Assembly (NCBI GenBank): GCA_017656425.1
Contig: JACDNV010000001.1
Coordinates: 248,001-312,000, forward strand
DNA: 64,000 nucleotides
Reading direction: 5' to 3'
From: Candidatus Neomarinimicrobiota bacterium
GTDB taxonomy: Bacteria > Fidelibacterota > UBA2242 > B5-G15
Shown here: positions 1-9,253 of the stretch, piece after piece
How the letters are laid out: the number at the start of each line of letters is the position of its first letter
Numbering within the stretch: the stretch's first letter is position 1
Position numbers and translations under genes: made by a program
Notes under the pieces: generated by a model
Database searches by the model: none
What the model saw: the letters and a program-made list of their open reading frames with translations, nothing else
What the model was told of the DNA's origin: nothing

Positions 1-529
1 AATCATTGTATATTCTGTGCCAACCGATCGAGGCGTGGCAGAATGGGTAAAAAGTGTTCTTATTAAATGCACCATAAAAATAAAATCTTGCAGAATCATA
101 GTCGGCTTCTGTAAAAAATGACCATCCAACTCTTAAGAAACTGTGTATATTATGTAAAGTGTGAAAAGAGTCAATCTCAGTCTTGACAGGACCATTTTCA
201 TAATAATCCCATATTTTCAACCTATAATAGTAAGTCATAAATGGTTCAAGTCCACCAATCTCAACTCTATGAATCTGACTATTTTCTTCTTCAATATATT
301 CTCTGACATCACCACTATCAAACCAATATTCTATGACAGCGTTAGTTGGTTCGTTAGTTTCCCAATATATCACTGCGGAAGTATCTTTTACTTCAATTAC
401 ATCAGGCTGGACTACTACAGCAGGATTCGTATCATCATATTTATAAATTATTTTTTCTGAACAAGAAATAAAGATCAATAAAAGCACTATGATAATAGAT
501 ACTAAAAAGTTATTTCGAGATTTCCTCAT
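1..529 (-). CDS. Lipoprotein with fibronectin-III-like domain, 3' truncated by window edge
   Basis: This reading frame begins with ATG at 529 and stays open to base 1, so the C-terminus lies outside the window (about 176 codons seen). The N-terminus is a lipoprotein signal: basic start MRKSRNN, a hydrophobic run, then the lipobox-like LIFISC with the Cys near residue 21. Residues about 30-125 read like a fibronectin type III or phosphatase-N-terminal beta sandwich (pattern ...TSAVIYWETNEPTNAVIEYW, then ...VEIGGLEPFMTYYYRL). The segment after it (SFFTEADYDSARFYFYGAF) hints at a TPR-like or tetratricopeptide start. The start codon overlaps the stop of the upstream surface protein gene as ATGA, so the two are probably co-translated. 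The catalytic role, if any, is unknown. Confidence 0.75.
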   Translation of the reverse strand, partial: MRKSRNNFLVSIIIVLLLIFISCSEKIIYKYDDTNPAVVVQPDVIEVKDTSAVIYWETNEPTNAVIEYWFDSGDVREYIEEENSQIHRVEIGGLEPFMTYYYRLKIWDYYENGPVKTEIDSFHTLHNIHSFLRVGWSFFTEADYDSARFYFYGAFNKNTFYPFCHASIGWHRIYND

Positions 530-3500
530 TTCACCAATACCACCTTTTTGTTATTATTATAAATTACCTTACCTTTATCTCTTATAAATATTTTAACTAT
601 ATACATACCAGAAGAAAGTATCTTACCATTCAAATCCCTCCCATCCCAACATGCCACATGATAACCTATATTTTTTCTACCTAAATATTCACTATAAACC
701 TCGCGCCCAAGCAAATCATACACTTTCAAACTTACATCTCCAGCTTGCCCCATTACATATCCTATCATCGTCCTGTTATTAAAAGGATTAGGAAACGGCT
801 CATCTAACCTGAAATCTATCACTACCTCTATCTCATCATCTCCTCTGTATCCCCTATCATTCATAACCGCATATATCCCACTCCTATCAACAATCATCTC
901 TCCATTATACCTGCTAATATATTCCCACTTTCCTCCACTAAACCTGTATACCGATAACCTCTCCTTATTACCTATTCCAGCCAAATCTATCCTCAACTTC
1001 CTCCCCGTATCTATCCCCTCAGGTCCAATATACACAGGACTATCTACTAACTCCATTCCCCTCGGTATATCTATCGCCATCTCTCCACGACTTATCAATA
1101 ACTCATTCACCGTTATTCCATCATCTATCCCAACTCGCATACCTAATCCATATAACTCAACCTCTTCCACAATCTCCTTACCTACCTCTAACCTTGCAAG
1201 CCCTATATCCATTGTCCCTTCATTACCACTTAAATCCTTCCCCAATACCTTTACATTGTGATTGCCATATCCTATATCTATATCACTATAATATACCCTC
1301 GGTGGATCATCTATACTCCTTACCTCCTTCTCCTCTCCATCTAACTCTATACCTATACTATCCAATGGCTCATCACTTACTATATACAAACTTATCCTAC
1401 CTCCAGATATACCTCTCTCGGCTATCACATACCTGAATGCAGGCGGACTATTATCTTCTACTACCTCACCTCTTAGCCTGTACCTCATCAGGCTATCTCT
1501 CATAACAAATCTATATCCATCACTATCTCGTAAATCCTCTATAAGTAGATTACCATCTTCATCAAGTAAGCTGAACTTAACATAACCAGGCAACATCCTT
1601 ATATGTGGCCATAATATATAATACTTTTTGCCCTTGTTTGAACTATTCACCGTTATCTCTATATTCCACTCCTTACTCTCTCCCTTCCCAAAACTACCCT
1701 TAAACTCATATGCCAAAGGTCTATCATCCGGACCCCTAAACTTCATATCTACAAAATTTCCCATTCTGTCTATCCCTTGAAAATCATAAGCATCCCAAGC
1801 ATCCAATCCATCTTTAGAACCTTTACATACTCCCACCAGATTCTCCATATCCCTTAACTTCCCATCCTCACTTATCACTCCTATCTTCAAAAACCAATCC
1901 CAATCATCATGATAACTCCCTCGCTTTAATCTGAATACCTCCGAATATCTACTCAATCTACGCTGTACCTCCGATACCTTACCCAATATCCGCCTGTTAG
2001 GTATTACTATATCTATATCACTTACCTTATCCAACTGTATAAACCAAAATCCCTTCCAAACAGATATTGTATCCACACTACTTACATAATTAGGTACTAC
2101 TAACTCATATTGACCATTTACATGATCCCATAAATAGGCATACTGACTTATTATACCCGCATTCGCAGCATCTATTAAACTCATCTCCTGAACACTACTA
2201 CCATTATGTAACAACACAACTGTATTCGACCAATCTATCAAATAAGGATAGGGATTGGCAAACATGTTAAACCCAGGCGCAGGAGGCTGCCAATCCACGT
2301 TCGGCGCAGCAGCTACATCAAGTGTATCTGGTACTCTCAACTGCTTACCCTCTACATCTACATTTATATCACTACCTATATTCTGCCATATGAAATGACT
2401 TATACCTGGATAACAATCCGGCGGCCAGTAACTGGTATCTGGATACCCATACTCATAATATTCCGATACCGAATCCTCTGTCGTCCACCTTATACATCCC
2501 CATGACCCATCAGGCATCTGATTACCAAAATCATCCCCATATACAGCAAAAGGGTCACCATCAAGCGGCACTAATGGCACTCCTACCATCACCCATACAT
2601 TTAATGGAAAATTACTATAAACCAGCTCCCTGTAAGGTAACGATTTACTAGCCTGCGAAGTGTTACCATAACACCCCATATTTATCAAATCTCCATTATC
2701 CTCCGGCTCTAAACTATAATCATCACCAGGATAACCACCATCTATACACGGAGAATGATTTGCATCTGCTGTCCATAATCCACCATGATATGACCCTGCC
2801 TGACTCTGAAGATGAAAATCATCATCACTCCAACCATCACCCCCAAGTACATTATCCGACCCATCCGGATCTACAAACAACGGATCCTCAGATATAGACC
2901 CATTACCAGGACTCGCTACTCCATACCAGTTGTTACTATTTCCATATACACAATTGTAACCCAAAATCACATCAAATACACCAGAGCCGTGTATACCTCT
3001 CGAATTTCCAACCACTATATTATTACGCCAAAATCCAGATACATCACTACCATATAGCCCCGTCCCTCCTACACTGTATATAGTATTATTTTTTATATCT
3101 ACCGAATATCCCCCATTACTGTATATACGTATACCGTAGGCAGTTGAGTATTTTCCATAATATATTAAATTGTTCTCAATTGTTGTGTTATTAATAGATG
3201 AAGCATATATTCCACCTGTTCCTATCGTATGGATGATATTATCCCTAAACTCACCAATACTAAATGGAGTTGATGCATTTATTAAAATTCCCTCATCTAT
3301 ATCATAAATAGTATTTCCTTTGATAGATTGGATGTTGGCGGGATCAGAAAAATATATACCATCACCACCACAACTATAAATAGTATTACTATCAATTCTA
3401 TTTATATAATAACTACCATCAGAAATAATATAAATTCCTGCTCTACTGGAAATATCATGAACGATATTATGTATTACTTTATCACAATTTGAATTCTGAA

Positions 3501-4626
3501 TAAATATACCATCGTAGCTCCAGACGTTGTATATCTCGTTATTTGATATAATAGCAACGCTATTTGCCTGTGGAATGTTATACACACGAATTCCATAATT
3601 CTGACAATCATGTAATAGATTGTTATAAATTGAATCACAACCACTACTATAAACATATATTCCAGCCGAGCCCCAGATATTATATATTAAGTTATCATGA
3701 ATTGACCTAATAGTGCTGTTGCTGATATTAATGCCGTAATTATTACATCCATAAACCTCATTGTTGTAGATAGACAATATAGTTGAACCGTCATCAACGT
3801 ATATCCCATAAGGAGTATTTGTTATATTATTCCCCGATATATTATTAGCATCGGAATCAGTTATATATATTCCTCTCTGATTACCTCCCTGTATTTGACA
3901 ATTTTCAATGGAAACATTTGAAGAACTTTTTACATATATTCCATAATCACTATTCCATAAAAAATTACCCCTGTAAATATTAATATTCGAAACACCATTT
4001 AATCTAATTCCCATATCAGAGTAATTTATATCAAAATCGTAAATGTAAATATTATTGGAACTCGATATATCTATACCAGGATTACTACCACCCTGAACTA
4101 CACAATCATTTATGTATATATTCGAAGAATTATTACTTATATACATCCCTCTTTTACTATTCCAGTTAAAATTACACGTGTCAATATAAATAAAACTGGC
4201 ACCGCTTATCACAATACCATTGCTATTAGCACCAGTTATTGTAAAACCCCTTAACCGTACATAACTATTACTACTCAACCTTACTGAATAATTCTTCCCT
4301 GAAGAGATTGTGACATCACCTGGACCGTCTGGAACATATCTTGCCTCATAGTCACCATAGTAGGTTACCATATTTGATGAATTCCCGCTTTGAGATATAC
4401 TTACTCTCTCACTGTACCAAGCCGGTCCCACTATTACCGTATCTCCAGGTCCTATATTTCCATCTTTTGCCGCCCTACCTATAGTTTGCCATGCTGTCTG
4501 TGGTGTCAATCCATCATTTTTATCATTACCAGCATAGCCTCTCACATAATATTTAGTTGCTAAAATATTACTTGTTGCAATTATTAAAGACATAATAATA
4601 ATTTTTAAATACTTTGAAAGGTGCAT
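526..4626 (-). CDS. Secreted right-handed beta-helix protein with C-terminal FlgD-like sorting tail
   Basis: The 1366-residue product begins with a hydrophobic signal peptide (residues about 1-23). Residues about 25-80 resemble the DUF1565-type entry module (YYVRGYAGNDKNDGLTPQTA). Residues about 100-560 form many short repeats of the form N-x-I/V-x-x-N-x-I-y-x-x-G-I-y-I, the signature of a parallel beta-helix (PbH1) with asparagine ladders. The middle is a non-repetitive beta-rich region. The last about 90 residues are a FlgD_ig/type IX-like tail (EPFPNPFNNRTMIGY, then VYDLLGREV, ending KKVVLVK). This family is usually surface-anchored or exported and may bind or cleave polysaccharide, but no catalytic residues can be assigned. 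It forms a tandem with the downstream lipoprotein gene through a 4-base overlap. Confidence 0.85.
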   Translation of the reverse strand: MHLSKYLKIIIMSLIIATSNILATKYYVRGYAGNDKNDGLTPQTAWQTIGRAAKDGNIGPGDTVIVGPAWYSERVSISQSGNSSNMVTYYGDYEARYVPDGPGDVTISSGKNYSVRLSSNSYVRLRGFTITGANSNGIVISGASFIYIDTCNFNWNSKRGMYISNNSSNIYINDCVVQGGSNPGIDISSSNNIYIYDFDINYSDMGIRLNGVSNINIYRGNFLWNSDYGIYVKSSSNVSIENCQIQGGNQRGIYITDSDANNISGNNITNTPYGIYVDDGSTILSIYNNEVYGCNNYGINISNSTIRSIHDNLIYNIWGSAGIYVYSSGCDSIYNNLLHDCQNYGIRVYNIPQANSVAIISNNEIYNVWSYDGIFIQNSNCDKVIHNIVHDISSRAGIYIISDGSYYINRIDSNTIYSCGGDGIYFSDPANIQSIKGNTIYDIDEGILINASTPFSIGEFRDNIIHTIGTGGIYASSINNTTIENNLIYYGKYSTAYGIRIYSNGGYSVDIKNNTIYSVGGTGLYGSDVSGFWRNNIVVGNSRGIHGSGVFDVILGYNCVYGNSNNWYGVASPGNGSISEDPLFVDPDGSDNVLGGDGWSDDDFHLQSQAGSYHGGLWTADANHSPCIDGGYPGDDYSLEPEDNGDLINMGCYGNTSQASKSLPYRELVYSNFPLNVWVMVGVPLVPLDGDPFAVYGDDFGNQMPDGSWGCIRWTTEDSVSEYYEYGYPDTSYWPPDCYPGISHFIWQNIGSDINVDVEGKQLRVPDTLDVAAAPNVDWQPPAPGFNMFANPYPYLIDWSNTVVLLHNGSSVQEMSLIDAANAGIISQYAYLWDHVNGQYELVVPNYVSSVDTISVWKGFWFIQLDKVSDIDIVIPNRRILGKVSEVQRRLSRYSEVFRLKRGSYHDDWDWFLKIGVISEDGKLRDMENLVGVCKGSKDGLDAWDAYDFQGIDRMGNFVDMKFRGPDDRPLAYEFKGSFGKGESKEWNIEITVNSSNKGKKYYILWPHIRMLPGYVKFSLLDEDGNLLIEDLRDSDGYRFVMRDSLMRYRLRGEVVEDNSPPAFRYVIAERGISGGRISLYIVSDEPLDSIGIELDGEEKEVRSIDDPPRVYYSDIDIGYGNHNVKVLGKDLSGNEGTMDIGLARLEVGKEIVEEVELYGLGMRVGIDDGITVNELLISRGEMAIDIPRGMELVDSPVYIGPEGIDTGRKLRIDLAGIGNKERLSVYRFSGGKWEYISRYNGEMIVDRSGIYAVMNDRGYRGDDEIEVVIDFRLDEPFPNPFNNRTMIGYVMGQAGDVSLKVYDLLGREVYSEYLGRKNIGYHVACWDGRDLNGKILSSGMYIVKIFIRDKGKVIYNNNKKVVLVK

Positions 4627-4704
4627 ATTCTTAATCCTTTACATACCAATTATTAAGTTATCATAGAATGGGCAATTTGTCAATCCAGTGCAGTGTGACC
4701 TGCG

Positions 4705-5544
4705 TCACGAATTGAATATTTTCTCCAGTTTTTTCTCAAATTCTACTTTTAATAATCCTGTTAATCCATGCTCTTGTCCATTTAATATCTTTTTCAAAGC
4801 TTTTAACTCCTCCCCGGAAAATTTTATAGCATTTAAAACATGCCTTTCAAAGGCTTCATAAGAAATTGGTGCTACAATTTTTGTAATCTCTGCAATAACT
4901 CTCGCATATTCCCTTATCTCATACTGCGCATGATAGTCAAGACGCAGCTCTAAAAAATGAAAAAGGTTATGCAAATCTATTTGCCAGTACCACTGAGTAT
5001 ATAGAGATAGAGGCAGATTTATTCTTGCAAGCTCCCTGGCTATATTATCGTCAATCATTTTATTATAATCCTCATACGCCCTCTTTTGACCCTCCTGCAA
5101 AATTCTCAAAACCTTTTTCTGTAACTCTATCGGTACTTCGTCCTGATCATCTCTACCCTGACGATTAGTCCTACTCTGAAACCTGACACATTTTGCCTCA
5201 GGTACATAAAACTCCTCCTCCAAGATACTATACCTACCAGAAATCTCATTAACTCTCGCTGTCCTGTGTCTTATCCATTGCCTTGCTACAAAAATTGGCA
5301 TTTTACAGTGGAATGTCAAAATAACCTGTTCAAATGGTGATGTATGTTGATGCCTCATAAGATAATCTATCAACATTTTATCTTCACGCAATGTCTTTGT
5401 ACCCTTTCCATATGAAACACGTGCAGCCTGAACAACTCTTTCATCACCACCCATATAATCGACAAGTCTAACGAAACCTTTATCCAGTACTTTAAACTCT
5501 TTATCCAATATTTTTTCTGCTTCTTTATTTATTACATGCCCCAT
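4705..5544 (-). CDS. thyX: Flavin-dependent thymidylate synthase ThyX
   Basis: ThyX methylates dUMP to dTMP with methylene-THF and FAD/NADPH, without the ThyA mechanism. The diagnostic RHRxxxxNexSgRY motif is present (RHRTARVNEISGRY, residues about 92-105 of the chosen form), as are the upstream SPFEQVILTFHCKMPIFVARQW helix pieces and the downstream YTQWYWQIDLHNLFHFLELR substrate-binding stretch. A longer frame starts 27 bases upstream, but GGGAGG sits five bases before the ATG at 5544, which I prefer (279 residues). The family is commonly 210-290 residues. It appears monocistronic, separated from the beta-helix gene by 78 bases. Confidence 0.95.
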   Translation of the reverse strand: MGHVINKEAEKILDKEFKVLDKGFVRLVDYMGGDERVVQAARVSYGKGTKTLREDKMLIDYLMRHQHTSPFEQVILTFHCKMPIFVARQWIRHRTARVNEISGRYSILEEEFYVPEAKCVRFQSRTNRQGRDDQDEVPIELQKKVLRILQEGQKRAYEDYNKMIDDNIARELARINLPLSLYTQWYWQIDLHNLFHFLELRLDYHAQYEIREYARVIAEITKIVAPISYEAFERHVLNAIKFSGEELKALKKILNGQEHGLTGLLKVEFEKKLEKIFNS

Positions 5545-5727
5545 TGCATCCTCCCTTTCTAATATCATCAAAAATGTATCATTTTATATTGTTTTTTTAA
5601 AATAATATTTACTACAAATTAAAAAATCACCGCCTATTTTCAATCTTAAGGTGTGGTTCAATATTTCCTTAATAACAAAATAATGATTTATTCCATTTAA
5701 AAAATTTCTAACTATTAACTTCAAGTC

Positions 5728-5756
5728 TTGTAATTCTAAAATTCAAACAATAAATT
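5728..5756 (+). promoter_or_regulatory. Candidate promoter of the threonine operon
   Basis: TTGTAA (5728-5733) and TAAATT (5751-5756) are separated by 17 bases. Each matches the sigma-70 consensus at four of six positions. The pair lies just upstream of the ribosome binding site of the Thr-rich leader ORF. The assignment is by inspection only in AT-rich DNA. Confidence 0.35.
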
Positions 5757-5785
5757 AAGTTGCCTTTTTTGGAGATTAATTTATT

Positions 5786-5896
5786 ATGAAGGGTGGTATT
5801 AATATTAACACAAAAACTATAAAAACGACACAGACCACCCACGAATATTTCCAAACAAACTTAACGAATATTCCTACAACTACAACAGGTAGATAA
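5786..5896 (+). CDS. Threonine operon leader peptide (ThrL-like)
   Basis: A 36-codon ORF opens with MKGGININTKTIKTTQTTH and closes with NIPTTTTGR before TAA. It contains 12 Thr codons and 4 Ile codons, including four consecutive Thr codons close to the stop. That is the composition expected of a leader whose translation senses charged tRNA-Thr and perhaps tRNA-Ile, as in the enterobacterial thr operon. GGAG lies 11 bases before the ATG. The ORF is followed by strong inverted repeats and then by the proC-like, homoserine dehydrogenase, thrB and thrC genes. The peptide sequence itself resembles no enteric ThrL beyond composition, so the role is inferred from codons, position and downstream hairpins. 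Confidence 0.75.
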   Translation: MKGGININTKTIKTTQTTHEYFQTNLTNIPTTTTGR

Positions 5897-5954
5897 TAAC
5901 CTGCCTCCCGGGACAGAATCCCTGAGAAAATAATATCAGGAAAAATCCCGGGAG
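5886..5954 (+). promoter_or_regulatory. Leader hairpins of the threonine operon (putative attenuator)
   Basis: Two inverted repeats overlap or follow the leader ORF end. Hairpin 1 is CAGGT (5886-5890) with ACCTG (5899-5903) and spans the stop codon. Hairpin 2 is a perfect 9-bp stem CTCCCGGGA (5905-5913) with TCCCGGGAG (5946-5954), enclosing a second stem CCTGA (5921-5925) with TCAGG (5936-5940). No U-tract follows hairpin 2, so a standard intrinsic terminator is not supported. CCTCC at 5904-5908 could instead pair with the GGAGG ribosome binding site at 5991-5995 of the next gene, giving translational control. That pairing is a hypothesis. Confidence 0.55.
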
Positions 5955-6000
5955 AGGGAAAAGGCTATTTGAATATTTAATAAAGAAAATGGAGGGGAAG

Positions 6001-6816
6001 ATGAGCAAAAAAGTGGCTATTTTAGGCGGAGGAAATATCGGAGTCGCGATGGCAAAAGGATTTACAAGATCTGGTTATCTTAAACCCGATAATTTAATAA
6101 TTACAAGAAGACACCCTGAACATATTAAAGATCTCGAAAAAGAGGGATATATAATAACAAATGATAATAACTATGCTGTAAAAAATTCTGAAATTGTAAT
6201 AGTTGCCGTGAGGCCAGAACAATTGAAATCACTACTTGATGTTATAAAAGACGATGTTCAGGAAAACAAACATATCATCGTTTCAGTTGTCACTGGCGCT
6301 ACTATCGACTTTATTAAAAGTTATTTAGGTAAAAAGGTATGGGTTTTCAGAGTAATGCCGAATACAGCAGTTGCAATATGCGAATCTATGACCACTATTT
6401 CCTCTATTGATGCACCAGAAGATGTAAGAAAAAAAGTGGTAACTCTTTTCTCAAAAGTTGGTAAAGCACTGGAGATCCCGGAAGAATATATTATACCGGC
6501 AACTGTCCTATGTGCGTCTGGTATAGCATTCTTCCTTAGAGTAATTCGGGCAGCATCCCAGGGTGGTATTGAAATCGGCTTTCATTCTGATGAAGCAATC
6601 ATGATGGCAGCCCAGACAGCAAAGGGATCCGCATCAATCCTATTGGAGTCAAAAGGGCATCCAGAATCGGAAATTGACAAAGTAACAACACCACGAGGTA
6701 TCACCATCGCTGGGCTAAATGAAATGGAACACAATGGTATTAGTTCTGCTCTTATAAAAGGTATAATCGTATCGTATAAGAAAGCAGTGGAGTTAATGCA
6801 AAACGGTAAGAAGTAA
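6001..6816 (+). CDS. proC: Pyrroline-5-carboxylate reductase (ProC-like)
   Basis: The product reduces pyrroline-5-carboxylate to proline with NAD(P)H. The N-terminus carries the Rossmann motif VAILGGGNIGVAMAKGF. Other family signatures are IVAVRPEQL, VSVVTGATI, the RVMPNTA substrate loop and the C-terminal dimerization region with VTTPRGITIAGLNEME (family T-P-G-G-T-T replaced here by T-P-R-G-I-T). I choose ATG 6001 (271 residues) because GGAGG lies just before it, rather than an in-frame ATG 12 bases upstream. It is the first gene after the Thr-rich leader and is followed after 7 bases by the homoserine dehydrogenase gene, an unusual place for a proline gene. A related imino-acid reductase with another substrate cannot be excluded. 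Confidence 0.85.
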   Translation: MSKKVAILGGGNIGVAMAKGFTRSGYLKPDNLIITRRHPEHIKDLEKEGYIITNDNNYAVKNSEIVIVAVRPEQLKSLLDVIKDDVQENKHIIVSVVTGATIDFIKSYLGKKVWVFRVMPNTAVAICESMTTISSIDAPEDVRKKVVTLFSKVGKALEIPEEYIIPATVLCASGIAFFLRVIRAASQGGIEIGFHSDEAIMMAAQTAKGSASILLESKGHPESEIDKVTTPRGITIAGLNEMEHNGISSALIKGIIVSYKKAVELMQNGKK

Positions 6817-6823
6817 TCTGCCT

Positions 6824-9241
6824 ATGATTGTTATTAAGCTAAGTAGTAACGCACTAAGTAGTCCTCATTATCTACAGAGAATTGCGGAGATTGTAAAATA
6901 TTTCTGTAAAAGATATGGTAGATTAATTATTGTTAATTCATATATCGAGAAAATTGCAGATTATGTAAATAGTATTATCACAAAATCTGGTGAATATGGA
7001 TCCCCGGGTACTACCATAAAACTGATAAGAGATACCATTAATGATTATTATATTTCACAAATCAAGCCATCAGAAAAAATTGTACATGAATTACTAAAAA
7101 ATCTGGAGGATAAACTCAGGGCTTATGAATATATAGGTGAAAGCTTTCCTAAATATAATATGATGCTCTACTATTACATATATTTAATCTCTATCCACCT
7201 GCTTTATGATATGCTGATAAGTACCGGTATCAATATTTCCATAGTAAATTCAGAAGACATAATTATTTCCAGCGATGATCCAAACAATCCAGAAATCAAT
7301 ATTGAGGGTACAACAAACAATCTAGAAAATTTGCTTTCTGCGGAGAATGTTTCTTTTATGTTTTCTGGTGGCATTGCAAAGAATACTTCAGGTAATATTG
7401 CAGTATTAAATGAGAAAGAAATTGACAAGGTAGCAGCTCTTGCATCATCTATAGCTAATGCAAATCACCTTCTTGTATTGAATGATGACAAATACAACAA
7501 AATACTTTCTGATGAGATACTCAAAACTAAAGGACAAACAAGGATATTCAATTATGATGAAGCAATAGATTATTTTAGTATTACAGAAAATATCTTCTCA
7601 AGGGATGCAATACATATATTAAAAAATAATAATACTCCTATTCGTTTTTCAGGGGTAGAAAATTTCTCTCGTGCATCTTTGGAAGTTGCAAATCCCGATA
7701 AAAATTATGAAGACTCCTCTCTTAAAGCCATATTCCTAAGAAGCAATCTATCTCACATTCGAATTTTTTCAAGAAAAGTTGACCAGATACCAGACCCATT
7801 TAACGTTGACAATATAATTAACAAAATAAGTGGAGGAGAGATTTACTGGCTCAACAATAAATCTCAAGAGGGCTATTTAGATATAATTCTGCCAATAGAT
7901 CAAAAAAATAAATTCTTAATAAATATTCTTTCGGATGAAGAAAACTCACGGTTTTCCTTCGATATCAAAGATAATATTTCATTGATAGGTATAATTGCTG
8001 ATATGCAAAAATACTGGGATAAAATTCTAAACTACACTACAAGAGAACTTTCGAAAAATAATATTGTCATTAAAGACATTATTAAAAACATCTCGAGCAA
8101 TCTAATATTATTTATTATAGACAGTACAAATAAAAAAAAGGCACTAAAAATAGCACAAAATCTTCAGCTGATGGAAAATGGGAAAATAGTAAACCTTTTT
8201 ATAGTCGGTACGGGTAAGGTTGGAAGCTCCCTTTTTCATATACTAAAATCCCGCTCTTTTAGAAAAGATGTAAACTTAAGAATTGTTGGCATAACAAATA
8301 CCCGAAAAATGCTAATCGATGAGAGAGGAATAGATTTACACATATGGGAAGAAAATCTTATAAATAAAGGTAAAAAGGCAAATATTGAAGAATTTAAAAA
8401 AGAAATTATTAATAATACCCTTCCAAATAAAGTTTTCATTGATTGTACTCCTTCAAAAGATATTGCATTCTTGTATCCGGAACTTATAAGAAATGGAGTA
8501 TCTGTCGTCACTGCCAATAAAATTATGAATACAGAATCATATCAGTTGTATGAACAGCTCAGAGATAACACACGCAATGGATACGTCAGATACCTTTATG
8601 AAACCACAGTCGGAGCAGGTCTTCCAATAATCTCATCAATACGTAGTCTGGTTGATAGCGGTGATAAAGTATTAAAAATTGAGGCTCTGCTTTCCGGAAC
8701 TATGAGCTTTATCATGAACAATGTCAATAAAGGTATAAAACTAAGTGAAGCAGTTTATAAAGCATGGATGCATGGCTATACAGAACCCGATATCAGAAAT
8801 GACCTTGATGGTATGGATACAAAAAGGAAACTTCTGATACTTATAAGAGAAAGCGATGCAAAAATGGAGCTATCAGATATTGAATTAAAACCGCTTATAC
8901 CTGAAGAATATTTTAACGTGAAATCAAATGAAGAATTGATTGAAAAGTTAAAAAATTATGACGATGAGTTTGCAGGCATAATAAATACAGCAAAGAAAAG
9001 AGGTAAGAAACTCATGTACCTTGCATATTATGATTCAAAAGAGGCTAAAGTTGGATTAAGAGAAGTCGATAAAAACAGTCCATTCTATCATCTTGAAGGA
9101 AATGATAACCTGGTTGTGATACAAACCAGTCGATATTACACAAATCCATTGGTTGTAAGAGGGCCTGGAGCTGGACCCGAAATAACAGCCGGAAGCATTA
9201 TCAAGGATGTGATGAAGCTCGTTGATATCCTGGAATTCTAA
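6824..9241 (+). CDS. ThrA-like homoserine dehydrogenase with degenerate aspartokinase domain
   Basis: The 805-residue product has the ThrA/MetL architecture. The C-terminal half (from about residue 455) is a good homoserine dehydrogenase: NAD(P) loop FIVGTGKVGSSLFHIL, FIDCTPS, the VTANK lysine, AGLPIISSIRSLVDSGD, and GYTEPDIRNDLDGMDTKRK with the catalytic acidic and lysine residues. The N-terminal half has the size of an aspartokinase, but KFGGTS is KLSSNA, the GRGGSD loop is NEKEID and the DVDGVYTADPR segment is lost. This half is probably not catalytic, and may be structural or regulatory. The central region could still form ACT-like domains. The enzyme converts aspartate semialdehyde to homoserine for thrB/thrC downstream. 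A separate aspartokinase would be needed elsewhere. Confidence 0.88.
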   Translation: MIVIKLSSNALSSPHYLQRIAEIVKYFCKRYGRLIIVNSYIEKIADYVNSIITKSGEYGSPGTTIKLIRDTINDYYISQIKPSEKIVHELLKNLEDKLRAYEYIGESFPKYNMMLYYYIYLISIHLLYDMLISTGINISIVNSEDIIISSDDPNNPEINIEGTTNNLENLLSAENVSFMFSGGIAKNTSGNIAVLNEKEIDKVAALASSIANANHLLVLNDDKYNKILSDEILKTKGQTRIFNYDEAIDYFSITENIFSRDAIHILKNNNTPIRFSGVENFSRASLEVANPDKNYEDSSLKAIFLRSNLSHIRIFSRKVDQIPDPFNVDNIINKISGGEIYWLNNKSQEGYLDIILPIDQKNKFLINILSDEENSRFSFDIKDNISLIGIIADMQKYWDKILNYTTRELSKNNIVIKDIIKNISSNLILFIIDSTNKKKALKIAQNLQLMENGKIVNLFIVGTGKVGSSLFHILKSRSFRKDVNLRIVGITNTRKMLIDERGIDLHIWEENLINKGKKANIEEFKKEIINNTLPNKVFIDCTPSKDIAFLYPELIRNGVSVVTANKIMNTESYQLYEQLRDNTRNGYVRYLYETTVGAGLPIISSIRSLVDSGDKVLKIEALLSGTMSFIMNNVNKGIKLSEAVYKAWMHGYTEPDIRNDLDGMDTKRKLLILIRESDAKMELSDIELKPLIPEEYFNVKSNEELIEKLKNYDDEFAGIINTAKKRGKKLMYLAYYDSKEAKVGLREVDKNSPFYHLEGNDNLVVIQTSRYYTNPLVVRGPGAGPEITAGSIIKDVMKLVDILEF

Positions 9242-9253
9242 GGAGAAAGTACA

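Noticed and set aside
161-460. 99-residue plus-strand ORF at the window start
   Set aside because: It lies antisense to the lipoprotein gene on the minus strand, which has a signal peptide and a coupled start.
6824-9241. Calling this gene a full aspartokinase-homoserine dehydrogenase
   Set aside because: The kinase domain lacks its conserved motifs, so bifunctionality is not supported.
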